From: Roseburia sp.
GTDB lineage: Bacteria; Bacillota_A; Clostridia; Lachnospirales; Lachnospiraceae
Assembly: GCA_017547315.1 (NCBI GenBank)
Contig: JAFYQA010000158.1
Coordinates: forward strand, 1 to 18,189
DNA: 18,189 nucleotides
Direction of reading: 5' to 3'
Below, one piece after another: positions 7,804-14,151 of the stretch; the stretch's first letter is position 1; the number at the start of each line of letters is the position of its first letter. Under the pieces are notes generated by a model, which did no database searches, was not told where the DNA came from, and saw only the letters and a program-made list of their open reading frames with translations. Position numbers and translations under genes: made by a program.

Positions 7804-8460
7804 ATGACTTATCAGGAGATTCGCCAGAATGAAGAGGTGCTGGCATTTTTAAAAAAGGGGAATGATAATTTAGGGGTGCTTGGGTATACAGAGCATGCAG
7901 AGGCTCATTGTGCGATTGTAGCGGAGCGTGCAGCGTATATTTTAAAGACTTTCGGTTATGGAGAAAAAGAAATTGAGTTAGCAAAAATTGCGGGATTCAT
8001 GCATGACATTGGAAATGCTGTAAACCGCAGCCATCATGCAGAGCATGGAGCAGTAATAGCAAATACGATATTGCGGGATACAGATATGAGTATTGAAGAT
8101 CGTGTGACAGTTGTATCTGCGATTGGTAACCATGACGAGTCTACAGGTGGTGCAAAAGATGCAGTATCAGCGGCTCTTATTATCGCAGATAAAACGGATG
8201 TACGTCGTAATCGTGTACGTCCGCAGGATAGAAAGAATTTTGATATTCATGACAGAGTAAATTATGCAGTTACAGCTGCAGAGCTCACCATTAATATGGA
8301 GAAAAAGACGATTGAGTTAAGTCTTGAGATTGATGAGACAAGCTGTACCATGTATGAATACTTTGAGATTTTCTTGGGACGAATGATGATGTGTCGTGGG
8401 GCGGCAGAGATGCTTGGTGCGAAGTTTAAATTAATTGCAAATGGCAGTAAAATTCTATAA
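7804..8460 (+). CDS. HD-domain phosphohydrolase-like protein
   Basis: This 218-residue soluble protein has an HD metal-binding domain: candidate first histidine H35 (or H31), the H-D pair H67-D68 in F-M-H-D-I-G-N, H77/H78 and H81, H110 in G-N-H-D-E, and a late D129 in A-D-K-T-D. The set fits metal-dependent phosphohydrolases acting on nucleotides or phosphodiesters. The exact substrate is unknown, and the protein is shorter than (p)ppGpp synthetase/hydrolases and lacks their synthetase and TGS domains. The C-terminal 60 residues form a separate alpha/beta tail. The gap to the permease stop is 34 bases, with AAGGA before the ATG, and 17 bases separate it from the YitT-like gene, so an operon is likely. 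Confidence 0.78.
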   Translation: MTYQEIRQNEEVLAFLKKGNDNLGVLGYTEHAEAHCAIVAERAAYILKTFGYGEKEIELAKIAGFMHDIGNAVNRSHHAEHGAVIANTILRDTDMSIEDRVTVVSAIGNHDESTGGAKDAVSAALIIADKTDVRRNRVRPQDRKNFDIHDRVNYAVTAAELTINMEKKTIELSLEIDETSCTMYEYFEIFLGRMMMCRGAAEMLGAKFKLIANGSKIL

Positions 8461-8477
8461 AACATGAGAGGTCCATT

Positions 8478-9377
8478 ATGAACGATCCGAAAAGAATAGA
8501 ACGAGCAGAAAAAATAAGAAACATGAGTAATGTGAAAAAGACTGTAATAGAGTATATGACACTTACCGTGGCTACGCTGGTTATGGTGATAGGAATCTAT
8601 GTTTTTAAGTTCCCGAATAATTTTTCGTTTGGAGGAGTGACAGGTATTGCGGTTGTATTAAGCCAGTTTTTATCAATCACACCAGGAAATCTTACGTTTA
8701 TTATAAATATGGCGTTGCTGCTGTTAGGATTTTTGGTATTAGGAAAAGGATTCGGTGTAAAAACAGCATACATTAGTATCATTATGTCATTGGGACTTAG
8801 CTTTTTGGAAAAAATTTATCCGATGGAAGCACCACTTACTGAGGAACCTGTTTTGGAATTAGTGTTCGCGATTGCATTACCTGCGATTAGTTCTGCAATC
8901 TTTTTCAATATGGATGCGTCAAGTGGTGGTACGGATATTGTAGCAATGATTTTGCGAAAATATACGAAGTTAAATATAGGGTCAGCACTGTTTATGTCAG
9001 ATTTATTTATTGTGATTTCGGCATGCTTCGTATTTAATGCTCAGACGGGATTATTTTCTTTGTTAGGTCTGCTTACGAAATCGTTGGTAATCGATAACGT
9101 TATTGAAAGTATTAATTTGTGCAAATATTTTACCATTATTTGTGATGACCCGGAGCCAATTTGTGATTTTATCAAGAATAAATTACATAGGAGTGCTACG
9201 ACGTATGATGCAGAAGGGTCTTATGAACATCGCAAAAAAACAGTCATTATTACGATTATGAAGCGTGGACAGGCAGTTGAATTGCGTAACTTTATTAGAC
9301 AGACACAGCCAACAGCATTTATTGCAATTACAAATAGTAGCGAGATTATAGGAAAAGGTTTCCGTGGTTTGAACTAG
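8478..9377 (+). CDS. YitT-family membrane protein (DUF161 plus DUF2179)
   Basis: This is a 299-residue protein with five to six hydrophobic segments between about residues 25 and 205, then a soluble C-terminal domain of about 90 residues. Landmarks of the family are F-S-F-G-G-V-T-G-I-A-V near 49-59, M-D-A-S-S-G-G-T-D-I near 145-154 and the DUF2179-like tail from about 215, ending in I-I-G-K-G-F. The family is widespread in Firmicutes. Its biochemical role is not established to my knowledge. GAGG lies about 7 bases before ATG. It is the last gene of the permease/HD operon, closed by the terminator at 9460. Confidence 0.85.
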   Translation: MNDPKRIERAEKIRNMSNVKKTVIEYMTLTVATLVMVIGIYVFKFPNNFSFGGVTGIAVVLSQFLSITPGNLTFIINMALLLLGFLVLGKGFGVKTAYISIIMSLGLSFLEKIYPMEAPLTEEPVLELVFAIALPAISSAIFFNMDASSGGTDIVAMILRKYTKLNIGSALFMSDLFIVISACFVFNAQTGLFSLLGLLTKSLVIDNVIESINLCKYFTIICDDPEPICDFIKNKLHRSATTYDAEGSYEHRKKTVIITIMKRGQAVELRNFIRQTQPTAFIAITNSSEIIGKGFRGLN

Positions 9378-9459
9378 AAAGGCGGACAAATATTGAGGAT
9401 GGCGGATTTCATTGTGCAGGAAAACCGATTATTATAAAAAGTAAATAGGATGTATGAGA

Positions 9460-9487
9460 GGCACTTGCGAATGCAGGTGCCTTTTTT
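9460..9487 (+). terminator. Rho-independent terminator after the YitT-like gene
   Basis: A 9-bp stem (9460-9468 with 9473-9481, GGCACTTGC/GCAGGTGCC, one G-T wobble) has a GAAT loop and is followed directly by six T. It isolates the upstream operon from the phosphate locus. Confidence 0.92.
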
Positions 9488-9500
9488 GGGCGTTATACGA

Positions 9501-9575
9501 TTTACCTCCATTTTACAAACACTTCACAGAACTTGGTGTGTGAATTTCACAATCATGGAATAAAGTATGTATTGT
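9501..9575 (+). promoter_or_regulatory. Pho box array and promoter upstream of pstS
   Basis: TTTACC (9501), TTTACA (9512) and TTCACA (9523) are spaced exactly 11 bases apart. The unit at 9534 is degenerate (TGGTGT), and TTTCAC(A) follows in phase at 9545. This is the layout of a PhoP/PhoB binding site: direct repeats of TT(T/A/C)ACA-like hexamers with 5-base spacers. A poor -10, TATTGT at 9570, lies 18 bases after TTCACA 9546-9551, which could double as -35. That is as expected for an activator-dependent promoter. The leader to pstS is then about 50 bases, with ATGGAGG as ribosome site. The regulator would be the response regulator at 16021. Confidence 0.75.
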
Positions 9576-9629
9576 CAAAAACAAAAAAAGTAGACCGAGT
9601 ATGAAACATTATATGGAGGAAAATGAAAA

Positions 9630-10568
9630 ATGAGAAAGAAAGTAATTAGTGTTTTATTAGTAGCAACATTAGCAATTAGTATGTTTGCAGCGTGCGGTGG
9701 AAACGATAACACAGATGTAAATGCAAGTACAGAGAATCAGACAAGCACAGAAGTAAATGTAGAAAACGAAGCAGGCAATTTTGATGAGACAGAACTTATC
9801 TCAGTATATTCGAGAGAGGATGGATCCGGTACAAGAGGCGCTTTCGTAGAACTGTTCGGTATTGAACAAAAAAATGAGGCAGGCGAAAAAGTTGATTACA
9901 CAACAGTAGAAGCAATTATTACCAATAGCACAGACGTTATGATGACATCTGTTGCAGGTGACACATATGGTATAGGTTATATTTCACTCGGTTCGTTAAA
10001 TGACACGGTAAAAGCAGTAAAAATTGATGGTGTAGAAGCAACTGTAGATAACATTAAGGCAGGTACATATGCAGTAGCAAGACCATTTAACATTGCAACA
10101 GCAGGAGAAGTAAGTGAAGTAACACAAGATTTCATTAACTTCATTATGAGTGCTGAAGGACAGGCAGTTGTTGAAGGGAAAGGTTATATTGCAGTAGCAG
10201 GAACAGAAAGCTTTGTATCTAATGGGGCAGCAGGTAAAATTGTGGTAGGAGGTTCTTCTTCTGTATCACCTGTAATGGAAAAATTAATGGAAGCATATCG
10301 TGCAATCAATGCCGGTGCAGAAATTGAACTCTCAACAAGTGATTCTTCTACAGGCATGAGTCAGACAACAGAAGGCATTCTTGATATCGGTATGGCATCC
10401 CGTGCTATTAAAGATTCTGAATTAGAGGCTGGTTTGACAGGAATTACAATTGCAATGGATGGTATTGCAGTTATCGTAAATCATGAAAATCCTATAGATG
10501 ACCTTACAGCAGAAGCTGTTAAGACGATCTTCATGGGTGAAGCATATCAGTGGGATGAAGTAAAATAA
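9630..10568 (+). CDS. pstS: Phosphate-binding lipoprotein PstS with circularly permuted halves
   Basis: This 312-residue extracellular lipoprotein would bind phosphate and deliver it to PstCA. It has a signal peptide with a lipobox at C22 (F-A-A-C) and a Ser/Thr/Asn/Glu-rich linker to about residue 52. Unusually, the canonical second half comes first: R-E-D-G-S-G-T-R-G at 62-70, I-T-N-S-T near 97-101, G-I-G-Y-I-S-L-G-S-L at 114-123 and S-A-E-G-Q near 174-178. The canonical first half follows: G-G-S-S-S-V-S-P at 207-214, S-D-S-S-T-G-M at 237-243, D-I-G-M-A-S-R at 252-258 and D-G-I-A-V-I-V-N at 277-284, ending at W-D-E-V-K. By comparison with E. coli PstS, R62, S66, G67 and T68 match R135, S139, G140 and T141, and S210/S211 match T10/F11. 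All pocket segments are present, so function is probably kept. A strong Pho box precedes it and a weak terminator follows. Confidence 0.9.
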   Translation: MRKKVISVLLVATLAISMFAACGGNDNTDVNASTENQTSTEVNVENEAGNFDETELISVYSREDGSGTRGAFVELFGIEQKNEAGEKVDYTTVEAIITNSTDVMMTSVAGDTYGIGYISLGSLNDTVKAVKIDGVEATVDNIKAGTYAVARPFNIATAGEVSEVTQDFINFIMSAEGQAVVEGKGYIAVAGTESFVSNGAAGKIVVGGSSSVSPVMEKLMEAYRAINAGAEIELSTSDSSTGMSQTTEGILDIGMASRAIKDSELEAGLTGITIAMDGIAVIVNHENPIDDLTAEAVKTIFMGEAYQWDEVK

Positions 10569-10590
10569 TAAGTTGATTCTTCAAGACATG

Positions 10591-10621
10591 AAAGGACCGC
10601 GAGTTATCTTGTGGCCCTTTT
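10591..10621 (+). terminator. Leaky terminator or processing hairpin between pstS and pstC
   Basis: A 10-bp stem with one A-C mismatch and one wobble (10591-10600 AAAGGACCGC with 10611-10620 GTGGCCCTTT) encloses a 10-base loop and is followed by only T-G. The T-tract is short (TTTT, largely inside the stem), so partial termination or 3'-end stabilisation of a pstS-only transcript is more likely than a full stop. This would give excess binding protein over the membrane complex. Confidence 0.55.
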
Positions 10622-10647
10622 GTGGACGTTAAAAGAAAGGTGAAAAT

Positions 10648-11502
10648 ATGAAGGCGAAAGAGAAGATAATGGAATATGTCTTTTTGCTGACAGCAATTGT
10701 TTCGATTTTTGCGGTTGCGCTGATTTGTATCTTTTTATTTGCAAATGGTATACCGGCTATGAAAGAAATTGGATTTGCAGATTTTTTATTAGGAACAGAA
10801 TGGAGACCGGGAAATAATATTTTTGGAATTTTTCCAATGATACTAGGTAGTCTTTATGTGACGGGCGGTGCACTGATTATTGGCGTGCCAATTGGAATTC
10901 TTATGGCAATTTTTATGGCATGGTTTTGTCCTCCGAATCTATATAAAATTTTAAAACCGGTTGTTGACTTATTGGCAGGAATTCCATCTATTGTGTACGG
11001 TTTTTTCGGATTAGTAGTTTTAGTGCCGTTTTTACGTGATGTAGTTGATGTAAAAGGCTTTAGGGGACAGAGTATTCTGTGTGCAGCAATTTTGTTAGGT
11101 ATTATGATTCTACCGACTATTATTGGCGCGGCAGAACCTGCAATCCGTGCGGTAGAGCAGAGCTATTACGAGGGGGCATTGGCGCTTGGGGCAACACATG
11201 AGAGATGCGTTTTTTCAGTAGTCGTATCGGCTGCCGGTTCCGGTGTCTTGGCAGCAGTGATTTTGGGTGTTGGCAGAGCATTAGGTGAAACCATGGCGGT
11301 TATGATGATAGTTGGCAATCAGCCGCGAGTGCCGGAGAGTATTTTCCAAGGAGTACGAACCTTGACGACCAATATTGTGATGGAAATGGGTTATGCCACA
11401 GACTTGCACCGAGAGGCATTAATTGCAACAGGTGTTGTATTATTTGTATTTATTTTAATTATTAATCTGAGCTTCTCCGCGTTGAAGCACAAGAAATCCT
11501 AG
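10648..11502 (+). CDS. pstC: Phosphate ABC transporter permease PstC
   Basis: This is a 284-residue inner-membrane permease with about six membrane segments, one of the two channel-forming subunits of PstSCAB. PstC features include G-T-E-W-R-P at 49-54, the G-I-P-S-I-V-Y-G-F-F-G segment at 111-121 and the cytoplasmic EAA-type loop at about 174-190 (Y-E-G-A-L-A-L-G-A-T), which docks on PstB. R-A-L-G-E-T-M-A near 210-217 is also characteristic. AGGTG is positioned before the ATG at 10648. pstA begins 18 bases after its stop. The length is in the normal range. Confidence 0.93.
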   Translation: MKAKEKIMEYVFLLTAIVSIFAVALICIFLFANGIPAMKEIGFADFLLGTEWRPGNNIFGIFPMILGSLYVTGGALIIGVPIGILMAIFMAWFCPPNLYKILKPVVDLLAGIPSIVYGFFGLVVLVPFLRDVVDVKGFRGQSILCAAILLGIMILPTIIGAAEPAIRAVEQSYYEGALALGATHERCVFSVVVSAAGSGVLAAVILGVGRALGETMAVMMIVGNQPRVPESIFQGVRTLTTNIVMEMGYATDLHREALIATGVVLFVFILIINLSFSALKHKKS

Positions 11503-11520
11503 GGGAAGGAGCGTGTGAAC

Positions 11521-12447
11521 ATGACAAGTCTATTAAAAGATAAACAAACTGTATCTGGAAAAAAAGAAGCAATGAATATCAAAGCGATAAACAAACTGTC
11601 GCTGGCGGATAGATTAAAATCATACCGCAGACATCCAGGCTCACTGCTACTATTATTGTTTGTCTTAGTGGCAGCATTTATAACAGTGGCAACCTTGCTA
11701 TTTTTAGTGGGATATGTGCTGGTTACGGGGATTCCGAACCTAAAACCAAGTCTTTTTGCTTGGGAATATAATTCGGAAAACGTATCTATGGTTCCGGCAA
11801 TTATCAATACGATAGAAATGGTAATTATGGCGTTATTAGTAGCTGTACCGTTTGGTGTGGGTGCAGCAATTTACCTCGTAGAATATGCGAAAAAAGGAAA
11901 TAAGATTGTCGGTCTTGTGCGATTAACCGCAGAGACACTGACAGGTATTCCGTCGATTGTTTATGGTTTGTTCGGTATGTTGTTTTTTGTCACAGCGTTG
12001 GGATGGCGTAATTCAATGCTGGCAGGCGCAATGACATTAGCGATCATGGTTTTGCCGACTGTGATGCGAACCACAGAGGAAGCATTACTTAGTGTGCCGG
12101 ACTCCTATAGAGAAGGAAGTTTTGGGCTTGGAGCAGGGAAATTACGAACTGTTTTTAAAATCGTACTTCCAGCAGCAATTCCTGGGATTTTATCCGGTGT
12201 TATTTTAGCAATTGGACGTATTGTAGGTGAGACAGCGGCATTGATTTATACTGCGGGCACGGTAGCGGGCCTGGCGGGTGTGATGGATTCAGGTCGAACC
12301 CTTGCGATTCACATGTACGTGCTTTCCAATGAGGGATTACATAAAAATGAAGCAAATGCAACAGCAGTTATTTTGTTATTAATTGTATTAGGAATTAATG
12401 CGGTGTCAGGCAAATTGGCAAAGAAGTTAGAGGCACCAGAAGCATAG
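11521..12447 (+). CDS. pstA: Phosphate ABC transporter permease PstA
   Basis: The second channel subunit has 308 residues from the start chosen here. A polar N-terminal stretch of about 40 residues precedes the first membrane helix, followed by about five more helices. G-I-P-S-I-V-Y-G-L-F-G at 142-152 mirrors the PstC motif; the EAA-type loop is at about 196-213 (Y-R-E-G-S-F-G-L-G-A) and R-I-V-G-E-T-A-A is near 233-240. I prefer ATG 11521 because AAGGAG ends 9 bases before it. A GTG two codons upstream (11515) lies too close to the same ribosome site. pstB follows after 33 bases. Confidence 0.92.
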   Translation: MTSLLKDKQTVSGKKEAMNIKAINKLSLADRLKSYRRHPGSLLLLLFVLVAAFITVATLLFLVGYVLVTGIPNLKPSLFAWEYNSENVSMVPAIINTIEMVIMALLVAVPFGVGAAIYLVEYAKKGNKIVGLVRLTAETLTGIPSIVYGLFGMLFFVTALGWRNSMLAGAMTLAIMVLPTVMRTTEEALLSVPDSYREGSFGLGAGKLRTVFKIVLPAAIPGILSGVILAIGRIVGETAALIYTAGTVAGLAGVMDSGRTLAIHMYVLSNEGLHKNEANATAVILLLIVLGINAVSGKLAKKLEAPEA

Positions 12448-12480
12448 CATAACACCACTGAAGGTAGAAAGAGAGGAATT

Positions 12481-13233
12481 ATGGAGAAAAAGTTTGAAAT
12501 TAGTAATCTGGATTTATATTATGGTGACTTTCATGCATTAAAAAATATAAACATGAACATAAATAAAAACGAAATCACAGCTTTTATTGGTCCTTCCGGC
12601 TGTGGCAAGTCCACTTTTTTAAAGAGCTTAAATCGTATGAACGATTTAGTAGAGGGTTGTAAAATTACAGGAAATGTTTTACTGGATGGTCAGGATATTT
12701 ATGACGGTATGGACGTGAACCTGCTTAGAAAAAGAGTGGGTATGGTATTTCAGAAACCAAATCCGTTTCCAATGAGTATTTATGACAATATTGCATATGG
12801 TCCAAGGACACATGGAATTCATTCCAAGGCGAAGTTGGACGAAATTGTTGAAAAATCTTTGCGGGATGCAGCTATATGGGACGAAGTAAAAGATCGTTTA
12901 AAAAAGAGTGCATTAGGGTTATCCGGCGGACAGCAGCAGCGTCTCTGTATCGCAAGAGCCCTTGCGGTAGAACCGGAAGTAATTCTTATGGATGAACCGA
13001 CTTCGGCGTTAGACCCGATTTCTACATCGAAAATTGAAGACCTTGCAATCGAATTAAAAAAACAGTACACAATTGTCATGGTAACACATAACATGCAGCA
13101 GGCGGTGCGTGTATCGGATAAAACAGTTTTCTTTTTACTTGGTGAGGTAATAGAAAGCGGTGAGACAGAAAAATTATTCTCCGTGCCGAAGGATAAACGT
13201 ACAGAAGATTATATCACGGGACGTTTTGGGTGA
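12481..13233 (+). CDS. pstB: Phosphate ABC transporter ATPase PstB
   Basis: This 250-residue cytoplasmic ATPase of the PstSCAB importer has a Walker A motif at 37-45 (G-P-S-G-C-G-K-S-T), a Q-loop at Q91, the family signature L-S-G-G-Q at 147-151, a Walker B ending at D171-E172 and the switch histidine H203. The P-N-P-F-P-M-S stretch after the Q-loop is typical of PstB rather than of other ABC ATPases. AGAGGAAT precedes the ATG. All catalytic residues are intact. phoU follows 57 bases later in the same direction. Confidence 0.95.
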   Translation: MEKKFEISNLDLYYGDFHALKNINMNINKNEITAFIGPSGCGKSTFLKSLNRMNDLVEGCKITGNVLLDGQDIYDGMDVNLLRKRVGMVFQKPNPFPMSIYDNIAYGPRTHGIHSKAKLDEIVEKSLRDAAIWDEVKDRLKKSALGLSGGQQQRLCIARALAVEPEVILMDEPTSALDPISTSKIEDLAIELKKQYTIVMVTHNMQQAVRVSDKTVFFLLGEVIESGETEKLFSVPKDKRTEDYITGRFG

Positions 13234-13290
13234 TTTAGGCAATTGGGCAGCATAGCATCGGAAAATTTGGAATTCAAGGGAGAGAAGAAC

Positions 13291-13947
13291 ATGAGAAATA
13301 GATTTGACCGTCAGCTTTTGGAGCTGAACAATGAATTAATACAAATGGGCGGTCTGATTGAAAGGGCAATTGAGTTAGCAATCACTGCGCTTGTAAAACA
13401 GGATGTGGATCGTGCAAGGGAAGCTATTAAATTTGATGAGGAAATCGACCATCAGGAAAAGATAATAGAAAGCCTTTGTATGAAATTATTATTACAACAG
13501 CAGCCAGTAGCGAAGGACTTGCGTTTGATTTCTGCAGCGTTAAAAATGATTACAGATATGGAGCGAATAGGAGATCATGCGGCTGATATTTCAGAAATGA
13601 CGATTTTGATGGCAGATTCTACTTATGAAAAAAGCTGTATTGATATTGAAATTATAAATGAAATGGCGAAAGAAACAACGGATATGGTAATCAAGAGTGT
13701 AGATGCTTTTGTAAACAAAGATTTAGAATTAGCCCGTAGTGTATTAAAGCAAGATGACCGGGTAGACGAATTATTTAATCAGTTCAAGCATCAGCTTATT
13801 TTAAAAATAAATGAGAGCGTAAAGAATGGAGAACATGCTACAGATATACTTTTGGTGTCAAAATATTTTGAGAGGATAGGGGACCATGCAACTAATATAG
13901 CGGAGTGGGTTATTTACTCTATTACAGGAGTACATGAAGAAGCATAA
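13291..13947 (+). CDS. phoU: PhoU phosphate signalling regulator
   Basis: This 218-residue all-helical protein has two PhoU repeats, each with its metal-binding motif: E91-R-I-G-D-H-A-A-D in the first and E194-R-I-G-D-H-A-T-N in the second. PhoU normally links the Pst transporter to the PhoR kinase, keeping the regulon off when phosphate is plentiful. An upstream in-frame ATG at 13243 would add 16 residues with no homology. ATG 13291 has a purine-rich AAGGGAGAG site in front and opens with M-R-N-R-F-D-R-Q-L, the standard PhoU beginning. It is the last gene of the pst operon. No terminator is visible before the next Pho box. Confidence 0.93.
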   Translation: MRNRFDRQLLELNNELIQMGGLIERAIELAITALVKQDVDRAREAIKFDEEIDHQEKIIESLCMKLLLQQQPVAKDLRLISAALKMITDMERIGDHAADISEMTILMADSTYEKSCIDIEIINEMAKETTDMVIKSVDAFVNKDLELARSVLKQDDRVDELFNQFKHQLILKINESVKNGEHATDILLVSKYFERIGDHATNIAEWVIYSITGVHEEA

Positions 13948-13948
13948 G

Positions 13949-14106
13949 TTTACATAAAATCTATGATTCCGCTTAATGAGACATAATTTTACACAGATTT
14001 TACAAAAAAAATACGGTAGTTTCATTTTGAACGTCTTTGCTAAGTTGCAAAATTTCAAAAAATAAGGTATAAATAAATTGTATGTGCAATTATAGAAAAA
14101 ATTGCA
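13949..14106 (+). promoter_or_regulatory. Second Pho box, promoter and leader hairpin upstream of the Na/Pi cotransporter
   Basis: Two perfect TTTACA hexamers at 13988 and 13999 are spaced 11 bases apart (5-base spacer). A third isolated copy at 13949 is not in phase. A promoter candidate follows: TTGCAA at 14045-14050, 17 bases, TATAAA at 14068-14073. In the leader, TGCAATT/AATTGCA (14085-14091 with 14100-14106) forms a 7-bp hairpin with an 8-base loop. The gene therefore probably has its own phosphate-responsive start in addition to readthrough from phoU. Confidence 0.62.
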
Positions 14107-14151
14107 GAAAATAATAGTAAAATCTTACGTTTTGAAATTTAGGAGGAAAAA

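Noticed and set aside
9399..9437. A 12-residue ORF (M-A-D-F-I-V-Q-E-N-R-L-L) between the YitT-like gene and its terminator
   Set aside because: Too short to judge, with only a weak purine stretch upstream and no sign of conservation visible from one sequence.
9630..10568. PstS as a frameshifted or rearranged pseudogene
   Set aside because: The frame is intact from lipoprotein signal to stop, both halves are complete and non-overlapping, and the gene has a strong Pho box and ribosome site. A clean permutation fits better than decay.
13243..13290. Upstream start for phoU
   Set aside because: The added 16 residues do not resemble PhoU, and a good ribosome site stands before ATG 13291.
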